A DNA stretch of 42,975 bases from JBCCAG01 sp050330955 (GCA_050330955.1 JBHJHJ010000092.1:1-42975); one strand, 5' to 3'. Counted from the stretch's first letter, positions 26,130 through 34,558 are shown. The notes: a model not told the origin generated them from the letters alone. Numbers and translations: made by a program.

Positions 26130-26354
26130 AGCCGCTGCGGCTCAATTCGCATAAAAATTCCCTCATCTCGCGATGAAGGAATGCGCCAGCACAAGCGCCG
26201 GCAAAAATATTGGGCCTACCGCAACGCCGTCTTACCTCAGCTTCCGACCTGGAATATCCAGGGGGGGTTCACGGCTCACCGATTTGAAGTTTCCGAGTAC
26301 TAAGCCCGGTATACTGCCATCGGGGCACTCGATCCCCATATTGGCGAAGCATAG
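26130..26354 (+). pseudogene. Open frame continuing past the lipoprotein stop; probable decayed coding remnant
   Basis: The frame of the lipoprotein continues after its TAA. It reads RDEGMRQHKRRQKYWAYRNA and then VLPQLPTWNIQGGFTAHRFE with VSEY to a TAA at 26301. After that stop it reads ARYTAIGALDPHIGEA to a TAG at 26352. The amino acid mix looks protein-like and the frame has only one internal stop in 75 codons. I recognise no family. It may be a short gene from ATG 26181, a relic, or chance. The rest of the gap to 26460 holds nothing I can name. Confidence 0.25.
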
Positions 26355-26462
26355 ATCGTAAAACATTGTTGGCAGTCACCAACGCCGCAGTAGGCATGTT
26401 CACATTGTAACGGCACATCGCAGACGATGCACCACAGGGATCGTACGGATACCTACACTAGA

Positions 26463-27143
26463 TTAGGGTACGCTCACAGCCTGACCATTGTGGCGATCGC
26501 TCAACGTCATCAAATAGGGTACTGCGCGCGATTGCCACGCTGCGACCGACTGATAGGACGCGGCGGATGAACCAAAGCACTGCTCCAGCATGTCGGTGTG
26601 AATCACGCCGGGGTTGAGGGCGACAGCGGCTAACCCCGGCGGCAGCTCTTGCGCTAGCGATCGGGTCAGCCCTTCGATTGCCCACTTGGAAGCGCAGTAG
26701 GGCGCGACTTCTGGGGAGGTGGAGCGTCCCCAACCGGAGCTAAAGTTGACGATGATGCCCGAGCCTCGCTCGACTAGGGCAGGCACAAAGTGGCGAATCA
26801 CGTTGATTGTGCCCTTGACGTTAACGTCGATGACTTGGCTCACGTCCTCCGCAGAAATTTCCCACAGCGGAGCAGGGTCGTTGATCACCCCCGCATTGTT
26901 AAGGATAAGGTCAGGGGGCGCAGCGTCGGCCAGCACCTGGGCTGCCCAGGCGGCGACATCCCTATCCTCAGCCACGTCAACCGCAGCGAAGTGGTGGTCT
27001 GGGAATTCTTGGCGCAGAGCAGCGATCGCGCCCTCAGAGCGGGCACAGCCCGTGATGCGGTGGCCCGCCTGGGCAAAGCCGCTAACCATAGCGCGCCCTA
27101 AGCCTTTGGAGACGCCGGTAATCAGAATGTGTTTGGCGTCCAT
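26463..27143 (-). CDS. Short-chain dehydrogenase/reductase
   Basis: A 226-residue classical SDR oxidoreductase using NAD(P). It has the dinucleotide-binding TGVSKGLGRAM (residues 9-19), LILNNAGV, and the catalytic Ser in VNFSSGWG with YCASKWAIEGLTRSLAQEL (Tyr-x3-Lys). NPGVIHTDML follows the active site. The substrate cannot be inferred. It is followed on the same strand by nothing close, and preceded by the membrane protein gene 56 bases upstream, so the two may be cotranscribed. Confidence 0.93.
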   Translation of the reverse strand: MDAKHILITGVSKGLGRAMVSGFAQAGHRITGCARSEGAIAALRQEFPDHHFAAVDVAEDRDVAAWAAQVLADAAPPDLILNNAGVINDPAPLWEISAEDVSQVIDVNVKGTINVIRHFVPALVERGSGIIVNFSSGWGRSTSPEVAPYCASKWAIEGLTRSLAQELPPGLAAVALNPGVIHTDMLEQCFGSSAASYQSVAAWQSRAVPYLMTLSDRHNGQAVSVP

Positions 27144-27199
27144 AGCCGCTAATGCCTGTCTCGCTTGGGTTTCACGTTTGCGGTTTTACCTTCACGCAC

Positions 27200-27664
27200 T
27201 CACAGCGGTCCATCTGCGGACGGGTCCATGAGCCGCGTGGGACGAGGCTGCGAGGCCAGTATCCAGCCGGCAATCTCTAGCACCACCCCTAGCAGGGCCG
27301 CAATCCAGGGGGACGTTGCCGGTGTCCGAATGGCGATAGATAGGGTGAGATAAAGCAGCGGCACGGCTGTTGTGAGGCCAATGAAGGGCACTGCCCAGCG
27401 CGCCCACAGCTCTCCTCGCTTAAAGGGCCTAAATAAAATAATGGCCATGGCGATCGCCGTGGCCAACCAGCCACCTCCGGTAGCTCTCATCAAGCCCAGA
27501 ATCAAAGCCTGAAACTCGGGAGGAATCTGATCCCAAGACTGCCCCACCGCTAGCGCGTGGTAAGGCATGAACTCGGGGCGAAAGAGGTAGATGAGGCTAA
27601 ACGACGCCAGCAGCGATAGCGTCGTTAGGTGGCACCAAAATGCCCAGGTCAGTCGCTTAGTCAT
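27200..27664 (-). CDS. Membrane protein of unknown function, four spans
   Basis: A 154-residue integral membrane protein with four hydrophobic segments at about residues 8-29, 57-79, 90-112 and 116-137. A charged C-terminal tail follows. Short conserved-looking stretches include GLMRATGGGWLATAIAMAIILF and a following ARWAVPFIGL. I do not recognise the family. ATG 27664 gives a normal first span. The flanking genes (ycf23 upstream, SDR downstream) give no firm clue. Confidence 0.65.
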   Translation of the reverse strand: MTKRLTWAFWCHLTTLSLLASFSLIYLFRPEFMPYHALAVGQSWDQIPPEFQALILGLMRATGGGWLATAIAMAIILFRPFKRGELWARWAVPFIGLTTAVPLLYLTLSIAIRTPATSPWIAALLGVVLEIAGWILASQPRPTRLMDPSADGPL

Positions 27665-27718
27665 GGCTTAAGGGTAAGCAGGGCCATAGGATTGGGCCTT
27701 GCCGGTTAGGGTTGATCT

Positions 27719-28480
27719 TTATGGCGCAGGGACTGAAGACGATACAGCGCCTAGCGCCTCTGACAGGGCACGCACAGCCGCCACCATTGCTACGGGGCTA
27801 TTGAGCTGGCTGATGGCCGACCCCACACCCACCCCGGACGCTCCGGCGGCGATCGCCATAGGAACCGTGACGCTGGAGAGGCCTGATGCGCAGAGCACCG
27901 GCACCGGCACCGTCCGAGAGATGGCGTGGGCCGCAGCCAGGGTTGGGGCTGCTTTTTCAATCAGGCCTAAGGTACCCGCATGGACCGGCTGGCTGCTGGT
28001 GCCGCCTTCGGTTTGAATGACGTCTGCGCCGGCCTGGACTAGCTGCTCTGCTAGAGCGCACTGCTGGTCAAGGGGCAGGATGTGAGGGACCGTCACCGAA
28101 AGCATAATGTCAGGCAGGCGATCGCGCGTCCTCTGGGTAATATTAAGTACTTCTTCCGCCCCAAACTGCTTTCCCTGGGCATAGAAACTGTCAAAGTTGC
28201 CAATTTCAATTAAGTCTGCCCCAGCCGCAGCGGCTGCAGTGAAGCGCTCGACTTCGACGGCAGAGACACAAATGGGGAGGCTAGTGAGCTGGCGAACATA
28301 GGCGATAAGGTCGATGTCTGCCGCAATATCAACAAAAGTCGCGCCGCCTTGGTCAGCAGCGGTTACGATAGCTGAGACCCGATCAATGTCGCGATTGGCT
28401 AGGCCGCTGATCACCTTCAAAGCCTGTCTGTGGCGTAGGCTAGACTCTAGCGCGGGATGGATAGTCATATATTTCGCCAA
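27719..28480 (-). CDS. ycf23: Ycf23 (DUF561) protein
   Basis: A 253-residue TIM-barrel-like protein found in cyanobacteria and in plastids of red-lineage and some green algae. Recognisable stretches are ALKVISGLANRDIDRVSAIV, FVDIAADIDLIAYVR, LPICVSAVEVERF, GADLIEIGNFDSFYAQG and VIQTEGGTSS. Its function is not established. The phosphate-binding-like GASGVGVGSAISQL near the end resembles flavin- or phosphate-binding barrels, which is an inference only. It has its own gap on both sides, so it is probably transcribed alone or with the membrane protein gene downstream. Confidence 0.92.
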   Translation of the reverse strand: MAKYMTIHPALESSLRHRQALKVISGLANRDIDRVSAIVTAADQGGATFVDIAADIDLIAYVRQLTSLPICVSAVEVERFTAAAAAGADLIEIGNFDSFYAQGKQFGAEEVLNITQRTRDRLPDIMLSVTVPHILPLDQQCALAEQLVQAGADVIQTEGGTSSQPVHAGTLGLIEKAAPTLAAAHAISRTVPVPVLCASGLSSVTVPMAIAAGASGVGVGSAISQLNSPVAMVAAVRALSEALGAVSSSVPAP

Positions 28481-28641
28481 AAAATTAAGATGTGCGGGCC
28501 AGCGGTACCGTCGCCCATATCAGGCCACGCCGCACCCCAAATGCACTGATATCCTATCACCATTAGCGGCAATCCTCTGCGCTCGCATTTGCGCTGGAGA
28601 TAGGGCCGGTCGTGGCACACATGGGTAGGGCTGAGCTGCCT

Positions 28642-29100
28642 CTATCTCTGTGGCGGCAAAGAGACAACTTTGAACCAGTATCGACCCAAGCGGTTCAATG
28701 TGTTGATCAGCCCTGCAAGGCTAAACGGCTTAACAATAAATGAGTTAACCCCCAGCATGTAAGAGTCCTGTACGTCTGACTGACTGCAAGAAATCGTGAG
28801 TATGACCACAGGAATATGTCGGAACTCAGGGCTGCCGCGCAATGCTTTCAGCACATCCCGCCCGTCCATATCTGGCATCTTTAAATCCAGCAGGATTAAG
28901 CCAGGATCAGGCGACTGCTGCCGGTCAGCATAGGGAGGCTTGTGGTTGAGATAATCTAGCAGCTCCCTGCCACCATTGACAAAATGAACGGGGTTGGTCA
29001 ATTCACTCCGGCTGATAGCAGTATCAATCAGCCGGCGATCGGCTTCATCATCTTCAGCCACCAAAATGGGAATCGAACCTTTCGGCTTAGGGCTAACCAT
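28642..29100 (-). CDS. Stand-alone response regulator (REC domain only, Rcp1-like)
   Basis: A 152-residue single-domain receiver. Acidic pocket D17-D18 (VAEDDEADRRL), phosphoacceptor D72 (LLDLKMPDMDG), T102 and K124 (IVKPFS) are all present. The spacing and the LILLDLKMPDMDGRDVLK stretch are those of Rcp1-type regulators, which commonly receive phosphate from phytochrome-like or hybrid kinases. No kinase is adjacent; the sensor kinase at 36142 is too far away to be assumed a partner. There is no output domain, so it must act by protein contact. Confidence 0.92.
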   Translation of the reverse strand: MVSPKPKGSIPILVAEDDEADRRLIDTAISRSELTNPVHFVNGGRELLDYLNHKPPYADRQQSPDPGLILLDLKMPDMDGRDVLKALRGSPEFRHIPVVILTISCSQSDVQDSYMLGVNSFIVKPFSLAGLINTLNRLGRYWFKVVSLPPQR

Positions 29101-29611
29101 CGTACTCAGAGTAAAGTTGCTGCGCTGTGGAAAACCGTCTGCCCCCCTGAAAGAAACTACGCCGCCAGAATCAGTCGGGTGAGGCCTGAGACGACATGGG
29201 TGTAAACCGCGAGCAGTGGGGGATGGCCAGAATCATTGATTCGGGCTATGGACAGTATTCAAAACATCAATATGTTTAAAAATGATAAGGTTTTGGAACT
29301 TTTTTTATCATTCTCTATTGTTTTAATGTTGAAGGGGAAGACGCCTCTGTCTACAGTGAGAATTGTGTCCTTAAGTAAACGTTACTGCTGCTAAATAGAG
29401 GATCTGAACCGGGTCTCCCGTTCGCTTCAAGTCTGCTCGGCTACTGTTGAAGCAGTTGTAGCACCCTCAATCAGGCCTCAATTGAAGTACAATTGAACTA
29501 AGTCAAATCCATTTTTAGGAAACGGCATTATTCTCACGGGAAGACACCACTTCCTGACCGAAATGAGTTTTATTAGCAAGAACGCCCCATAGGCGGAAGG
29601 ATTTCAAACAG
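29101..29611. other. Divergent intergenic region with an inverted repeat
   Basis: This 511-base gap between divergent genes has no convincing gene. It holds an AT-rich inverted repeat, AATGATAA at 29281-29288 and TTATCATT at 29305-29312, with a 16-base spacer that is itself A/T-tract-rich. This could be an operator or a hairpin. Promoters for the response regulator (-) and the 163-residue protein (+) must lie here. Confidence 0.45.
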
Positions 29612-30103
29612 ATGGTTCGATATACCCTAGCTCAGTGCCCTGACGTGACGCTTCCGGTCAGGGGAAAAGACTCAAAAAAAGCCCGGGACAAGGCGATGGA
29701 TCAGCTGATTGAGCTGATGGATGATGGTAAACTGCCCATCGACCTCTCTGATGGATTTAGCCCCCAGGAGCTGATTGCCGTGGATGAACAGGACGATGCG
29801 ATCGCAAGCGCGGCGGCTGGTGAAGAGGAGGCCGTGATTCAAGCGGTACAAACGCTGAACAACCTAGCTAATTTAAAGCTCAAGGCCCAGGAGCTGCGGG
29901 ACGAGGCGCTGCAGGTCCGGGCTCAGATCAACATCTTATTCTCCGATGAACCCATTCATCCAGACGAAATTGCCCAGCTGAAAGATGGGTTTAAGGCGCT
30001 TAAAAACTTTGCCCAGGCCAACTTACGCTACCGTGCTAGTCGAGCCGAGGCAGAGCAGGCGCGAGCGATCCTCGACGCAGCGCTGAAGCCTGCTGAATCA
30101 TAA
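29612..30103 (+). CDS. Cyanobacterial hypothetical protein, acidic and coiled
   Basis: A 163-residue protein without signal or membrane segment. The N-terminal part (VRYTLAQCPDVTLPVRGKDSKKARDKAMDQLIELMDDGKL) looks like a small folded unit. The rest (70-160) is strongly helical and rich in Ala, Glu, Leu and Gln, probably a coiled coil. GGAAGGA at 29595-29601 is a good ribosome site for ATG 29612. It lies 54 bases before the DUF790 gene on the same strand, so the two are probably cotranscribed and may work together. I do not recognise a family. Confidence 0.8.
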   Translation: MVRYTLAQCPDVTLPVRGKDSKKARDKAMDQLIELMDDGKLPIDLSDGFSPQELIAVDEQDDAIASAAAGEEEAVIQAVQTLNNLANLKLKAQELRDEALQVRAQINILFSDEPIHPDEIAQLKDGFKALKNFAQANLRYRASRAEAEQARAILDAALKPAES

Positions 30104-30157
30104 ACCCCGACTTGCAGCCTCCAATTTATTGCGCCCTTAAACTGAGTTAGAGAAGCC

Positions 30158-31378
30158 ATGCTGCCCTCTGATCTCCTAATCAACCGCCTCTCTGGGGAAA
30201 GCCTGGTTCCCAAGCGACTGCCGATCAAATCACCGATTTTAGAAATCGCCCAGGCGGTCATCGACGGCTTCGAGGCCTATCGGGGCAAGCCTCAAGGGGA
30301 GCTCAATGACCACCTGCAGGATATGGAAGGTGAGGAGACCGACTACCGGCTCAAGCGCGGGTTTGTCCATCTGCTGCGGGGCCGCTTCAGCACCTTTGAA
30401 GTCGTAAGCCCGCTGGAGCCCCAGCTCTTGCGGCAGCAGGTGTTTGCTGCTGCTGCCGAGACGGCTCCCCTACCCTCAGCGGCAGCAGCAACGCTGCAGC
30501 GGGTCGCCGACCACCTGACCCAAGATCTCGGGCAAGACGTGCATCCTGAGCAAGTGCGTCAGGGCCTCTACGCCGATCTGAACGAAAATCGCATTTTGAC
30601 CGAGTTTGAGGCTCCTACCCCTGAGGCGCTGGTACACCTCTACAACCTGTCTCAGGTTCAAGGGATTTTCTACAAGGCGAGCCAGCTCGTGATTACTGCG
30701 CACCGCAATGATCCCGGCGAATACAAGCTGCTCTTCCGCTACCTAAAGCTGTTTGGTCTGATGGCCTACATTGAAGGTGACGCTGACCACGGCTTTGTGA
30801 TCACCATCGACGGCCCCACCAGTTTGTTCAAGCCCAGCACCCGCTATGGTCTCAGCATTGCCAAGCTGATTCCGGCGCTGCTGCACGTCACCAAGTGGAG
30901 CCTGGCAGCAGACTTACGGTGGCGGGACAGCTACAGCAACACGACCCGCACCGGACGCTTTACTCTAGACTCCACCTGCGGCCTAGTGAGTCACTATCCC
31001 CCCGGTAAGGTCTACGACAGCATGCTGGAAGCCTCGTTTGTCGATCGCTGGCGATCGCTGAAAACCTCCTGGAGGTTGGAGCGGGAAGTGGATCTCATTC
31101 CCATTCCTGGCAGCGTCATGATCCCCGACTTTCGCCTCGTTCACCCCGACGGTCGCGAGCGGCTGCTGGAAATTGTGGGCTACTGGCGACCGGAGTATCT
31201 GCGTAAAAAGTTTTCTCAGGTGCGCCAGTCAGGACGCGATGATCTGATTTTGGCCATTTCAGAACGCCTAAATCTAGAGAAGGCCGGGGTAAAGCTGAGT
31301 CAAGTTACGGTTCCCATCGTTTGGTTTAAGCAAAAGCTCTCAGCTAAGGCTGTGTTAGCCATCCTGGAAGACCTGTAG
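30158..31378 (+). CDS. DUF790 (Bax1-like) nuclease
   Basis: A 406-residue DUF790 protein, the family of archaeal Bax1, a structure-specific endonuclease that pairs with the XPB helicase in DNA repair. The N-terminal part matches the family (LPSDLLINRLSGESLVPKRL). The C-terminal part has a PD-(D/E)xK-like nuclease core with D324 in VMIPDFRL and E338 in LLEIVGYW, followed by the basic stretch YLRKK (347-351). All key residues appear intact. The usual partner, an XPB-type DEAD/DEAH helicase, is often next door in other genomes but is absent here. The preceding 163-residue protein gene may share the transcript; rph follows 73 bases later. Confidence 0.9.
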   Translation: MLPSDLLINRLSGESLVPKRLPIKSPILEIAQAVIDGFEAYRGKPQGELNDHLQDMEGEETDYRLKRGFVHLLRGRFSTFEVVSPLEPQLLRQQVFAAAAETAPLPSAAAATLQRVADHLTQDLGQDVHPEQVRQGLYADLNENRILTEFEAPTPEALVHLYNLSQVQGIFYKASQLVITAHRNDPGEYKLLFRYLKLFGLMAYIEGDADHGFVITIDGPTSLFKPSTRYGLSIAKLIPALLHVTKWSLAADLRWRDSYSNTTRTGRFTLDSTCGLVSHYPPGKVYDSMLEASFVDRWRSLKTSWRLEREVDLIPIPGSVMIPDFRLVHPDGRERLLEIVGYWRPEYLRKKFSQVRQSGRDDLILAISERLNLEKAGVKLSQVTVPIVWFKQKLSAKAVLAILEDL

Positions 31379-31451
31379 CTGACAGGCATGAATCAGGCGA
31401 TCGCAATGCGGTATTGTGAGTAAGACTTTTTAACACCAAGGTGGCACAACC

Positions 31452-32171
31452 ATGGCGACCCAGCGGTCCGACGGGCGGCGTTCCGATCAGCTTCGCCCCG
31501 TTTCCTTTGAGCGTCACTTTACCCGGTTCGCACCCGGTTCAGTCTTAGCCCGCTGTGGTAATACTCAGGTGCTGTGCACCGTCAGTACTCAGTCTGGGGT
31601 GCCGTCTTTTCTGGAGGGCACAGGGGAAGGCTGGCTGACGGCGGAATACCGCATGCTGCCGGGGGCCACCCCCCAGCGCCAGAGCCGTGAGCTGCTGAAG
31701 CTGTCTGGGCGCACCCAGGAAATTCAGCGCCTGATTGGCCGCAGCCTACGCGCTACCCTCGACCGAGCTGCTCTGGGGGAATATACCCTGATTGTGGACG
31801 CGGACGTGATTCAGGCCGACGCCGGCACCCGTACCACTGCCATCACTGGTGGATATGTGGCGCTGTGTGACGCCATCGCATACTTGGTTGAAACGGGAAA
31901 AATTCCGCGATCGCCCCTGCTGCATCAGGTGGCAGCGGTCTCTGTCGGGCTAATTGAGGGGGAGCCTATGCTCGATCTGAACTATGCCGAGGATGTGGCG
32001 GCGGACGTCGATCTTAATGTGGTACTTAACGATGAGCTAGAAATTATCGAAATCCAGGGGACCGCTGAAGCCGGAAGCCTCAAGCGATCGCAGCTCAACG
32101 CCATGCTAGATTATGCCGAGATCGGAATCAAAGCCTTGCTAGACGCCCAGCGCAGCGCCCGAGGCGCCTGA
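31452..32171 (+). CDS. rph: Ribonuclease PH
   Basis: A 239-residue phosphate-dependent 3'-5' exoribonuclease that trims tRNA precursor tails and works as a hexamer of dimers. Family stretches are RSDGRRSDQLRPVSFERHFTRF split around residues 4-25, EGWLTAEYRMLPGAT, the phosphate-binding ELLKLSGRTQEIQRLIGRSL and DADVIQADAGTRTTAITGGYVAL. LDLNYAEDVAADVDLNVV is also present. Length and motifs are complete. The ATG at 31452 fits. The stop lies 5 bases from the convergent CIA30 gene, which leaves no space for a terminator between them. Confidence 0.96.
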   Translation: MATQRSDGRRSDQLRPVSFERHFTRFAPGSVLARCGNTQVLCTVSTQSGVPSFLEGTGEGWLTAEYRMLPGATPQRQSRELLKLSGRTQEIQRLIGRSLRATLDRAALGEYTLIVDADVIQADAGTRTTAITGGYVALCDAIAYLVETGKIPRSPLLHQVAAVSVGLIEGEPMLDLNYAEDVAADVDLNVVLNDELEIIEIQGTAEAGSLKRSQLNAMLDYAEIGIKALLDAQRSARGA

Positions 32172-32176
32172 TGCCG

Positions 32177-33382
32177 TTACAAACTGGCTAAGATGTCTTC
32201 CCAAGACGACAGCGGATGGCCAACGCCTGCCTGCACCGCCACAGTGCGGTTCTGCAGCGCAGGCGTTTCCAGCACCCGGACGCAAAGCTCCGCTGCCAGG
32301 GCTGTGGAGAGGGTGCCGCTGGGCTCAGACGAAGTTAGGCTCAGACTAGAGGAGTCAGTGTTGCCGAGGGCTGCAGCCCGAATCACCGTATCGGCAGACC
32401 CTAGTGCGAGCGGTGATTCGGTCGAACCCGGCACTAGCCAGACCGCCCGCACTGTTCCGCCATAGGCCACAATTGAGTCAACCGCTAGCTCGAATGGACC
32501 CGGCTCAAACGTGGGATTGAGCTCGCCGTTGTACTCGAATTTGCTGAGCATGAGCTGAAATGCCCGCACCGAGTGGCGATTGATGCCATCCGAGTCCTCT
32601 AGGGTGCGGGCGCGAAAAACCGGGACCAGCTCATCGAAGGGAATTTTCACCGTCATCCAGCTGTTGGGCACCGTATCAAAGGAGGCGGAGTAGGCCACCC
32701 CATCCCAGCGATCGCTGTCCCGCAGCAAAAACTTGTAGCGGTTGCCGTCTCCCCGCACCCGGAGCTGAATGCCCTCGTAGGCCGATAGGTCTAGGGGATC
32801 GAGGTTGCGGGTCCGCACTGAGGCAAAGCCCCCAGAATTTTCCGTAGAGACCGTCCCAGAAAAAATCGCTCCTGCCACACCTCTTTCGATGCCGCTCTGA
32901 CTCACGCCCCCCATCACTACGTCATCCACCGGTCCCCACAGCGCATCGATATCGGTAAGTTGCCGAAAGTCGAATAGCACCCGCTGCTGAGACTGCTGTG
33001 CCAGCAAGTCTGAGATTGCTTCTAGTCCCAAGTCTAAGATGCCGTCCGCGGGACATATTCCAATTGCCCCACCCATCGTCAGTCTCACCTCATTGGGAAG
33101 CTGGGCGATCGCCTCGGGGATATGATTCGGTGAAATCGGATAAGCCTGATAGCCCTGGTTCGCTAAAGCCTGTTCCAATGGTTCCGCCATTGCGGCTTTA
33201 GTTACGGTGAGAATTGTCTGACCTGTCGTCATGGCTTGTATAAAGTCTAGCTGCTGGAGGCTTGTCCGCTCGGGAAGACCCAAAAGCTGCTGCAGCCAAC
33301 TCGCCCTAACCAGCGGAATTACGCCAAAATAAGATAGCGTCTTAACAAAGCGGCACAGGTCCCATCGGGCAAGCTGACGCAT
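32177..33382 (-). CDS. CIA30-domain protein with reduced flanking region
   Basis: A 401-residue protein whose middle (about 135-310) is a CIA30 domain, named from mitochondrial complex I assembly. Recognisable stretches are LWGPVDDVVMGGVSQSGIE, GAIFSGTVSTENSGGFASVR, GIQLRVRGDGNRYKFLLRD and WMTVKIPFDELVPVFRAR. Cyanobacterial relatives commonly have an NmrA-like NAD-binding fold wrapped around the CIA30 domain. Here the N-terminal part (1-130) starts in the family style (WDLCRFVKTLSYFGVIP) but lacks a GxxGxxG motif and seems shortened. The tail (AELCVRVLETPALQNRTVAV) still resembles the NmrA end. A role in NDH complex or membrane assembly is inferred only from the domain name. Confidence 0.82.
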   Translation of the reverse strand: MRQLARWDLCRFVKTLSYFGVIPLVRASWLQQLLGLPERTSLQQLDFIQAMTTGQTILTVTKAAMAEPLEQALANQGYQAYPISPNHIPEAIAQLPNEVRLTMGGAIGICPADGILDLGLEAISDLLAQQSQQRVLFDFRQLTDIDALWGPVDDVVMGGVSQSGIERGVAGAIFSGTVSTENSGGFASVRTRNLDPLDLSAYEGIQLRVRGDGNRYKFLLRDSDRWDGVAYSASFDTVPNSWMTVKIPFDELVPVFRARTLEDSDGINRHSVRAFQLMLSKFEYNGELNPTFEPGPFELAVDSIVAYGGTVRAVWLVPGSTESPLALGSADTVIRAAALGNTDSSSLSLTSSEPSGTLSTALAAELCVRVLETPALQNRTVAVQAGVGHPLSSWEDILASL

Positions 33383-33736
33383 GGCGATTGTGGAAGCTAC
33401 AGGCCTATTCTAATAGCCGAGCGTCCTTTCGGAACATCATGCCGGAGCACCTCTATCCCGCAACAAATACTACAGGTCTATGCATTCTTTTACGTAGTCC
33501 TGGCCAGAAAATAGGGGCAGACTTTTGCAGTAGGTGTACTGTAATGAAAAAGGCGGTAGCTTAGAATCGCTGACGGAATAAGCAGCATAAAGCGCCTGTC
33601 TTAAGCGTCATCAATTATTTCGCTAAGCCCACCGTCGGCAGCCTGTTGGGTCTGAGCCTGTAGCAGACCGCACTCAAGCTGTCCTAAAGTAGCTACGAGC
33701 TATCGATGTGTGTAGATTTTTCCAGAGGCTAGAGTA
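33383..33736. other. Intergenic stretch between divergent CIA30 and small-repeat-protein genes
   Basis: No convincing gene. A short inverted repeat, GGTCTG (33649-33654) and CAGACC (33664-33669), is the only structure I see. Promoters for both flanking genes should be here. Confidence 0.4.
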
Positions 33737-33988
33737 ATGTCCCTATTTCGCCAATATGTTGCTCCCTTTTTGATCTTCTTAGTGTTTTTGATTGCAATGG
33801 TTGCGGTCAGCATCCGCGCGTTTTTGCCTGGAGATATGGCCTCCCCTGCGCCGATTGAATCAGCCGATTTAGTCAGCTTCCGCTCATCAAACTTAGGCTC
33901 AGCTGTCCGCTCTGTCCCCCTTTCCCAGTTTCACGTTGGGCAGTTTTACATCGGGCAGTTTTACATCGGGCAGTTCCACATAGACTAG
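33737..33988 (+). CDS. Small membrane-anchored protein ending in four QFYIG-type repeats
   Basis: An 83-residue protein. Residues 8-31 form one membrane span (VAPFLIFLVFLIAMVAVSIRA). A polar segment follows and the last 20 residues are four tandem five-residue units: QFHVG, QFYIG, QFYIG, QFHID. The DNA encoding them is four 15-bp units (33926-33985), the middle two identical. I know no family with this tail; it may form a small beta or aromatic stack or be a recently expanded repeat. AGAGG upstream supports ATG 33737. Its stop overlaps the AGGGGA ribosome site of the GNAT gene, so the two are probably translated together. Confidence 0.6.
   Translation: MSLFRQYVAPFLIFLVFLIAMVAVSIRAFLPGDMASPAPIESADLVSFRSSNLGSAVRSVPLSQFHVGQFYIGQFYIGQFHID
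33926..33985 (+). repeat. Four tandem 15-bp repeats inside a small coding sequence
   Basis: Units start at 33926, 33941, 33956 and 33971. Units 2 and 3 are identical (CAGTTTTACATCGGG); units 1 and 4 differ at 3 and 6 positions respectively. The array ends exactly at the stop codon of the 83-residue gene. Confidence 0.9.
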
Positions 33989-33995
33989 GGGACAA

Positions 33996-34478
33996 TTGAG
34001 CCTGTCCGTTCCCGAGGATCCTCTATTGTCTTATACCAGCTGCTGGGGCGACGCTGCTCGCACTGCCCTGCTGCTGAAATTCTTGGGGCAGTCCTATGGG
34101 GAATCATCCGTTGATTCACCCGATTCGAGCAGCATCCATCTGGCTGATTTTGTCGATCAGTACCTCGGAGCCGATCACCGAATCTGGTGGGCCAACTGTC
34201 AGGGTGAGGCTGACCCAGTGGGTTGCCTCTGGCTAGGCTACTCCACTGATCCTGTTGGAGGCGATCGCCATCCCTATATTTTTCTGCTGTATGTTGTCCC
34301 TGAATATCGCCGCCGAGGGGTGGGGACGGCCCTAGTGACCCGCGCTGAGAGCTGGGCCAAGCGTCAGGGCTACCACAAGCTGTCTCTACACGTATTCTGC
34401 AGCAGCACGGCAGGCTGTGAGCTCTATCGGCAAATGAACTACCAGCCCCGCTCTATCCTAATGGAGAAAACCCTTTAA
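33996..34478 (+). CDS. GNAT-family N-acetyltransferase
   Basis: A 160-residue acetyl-CoA-dependent acetyltransferase. The acetyl-CoA loop is VVPEYRRRGVGTALVTRAESWAKRQG (about residues 103-128), with motif A intact, followed by LSLHVFCSSTAGCELYRQMNYQP (motif B). The start is TTG 33996, 4 bases after AGGGGA (33986-33991); no ATG is better placed. Substrate unknown, possibly a protein N-terminus or a small amine. The gene is 7 bases after the small repeat protein gene and glgC follows 80 bases later. Confidence 0.88.
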   Translation: MSLSVPEDPLLSYTSCWGDAARTALLLKFLGQSYGESSVDSPDSSSIHLADFVDQYLGADHRIWWANCQGEADPVGCLWLGYSTDPVGGDRHPYIFLLYVVPEYRRRGVGTALVTRAESWAKRQGYHKLSLHVFCSSTAGCELYRQMNYQPRSILMEKTL

Positions 34479-34558
34479 ATCTGCGATCGCCCCTTGCCAA
34501 CTTCTCCCCTCAATCGGACACTGGTGGTGAAACCTACAGGCAGCGACGGGGGATTCTC

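Noticed and set aside
26719..27231. 170-codon plus-strand frame
   Set aside because: It lies antisense to the short-chain dehydrogenase gene and has the Arg/Ala/Ser-rich composition of a shadow frame.
29060..29085. tRNA-like T-loop GGTTCGATTCCC on the minus strand
   Set aside because: It lies inside the response regulator coding sequence (GSIPILVAED) and no acceptor, D or anticodon arms surround it.
33926..33985. Iteron or CRISPR-like array
   Set aside because: The 15-bp units are contiguous, in frame and inside a coding sequence, with no spacers.
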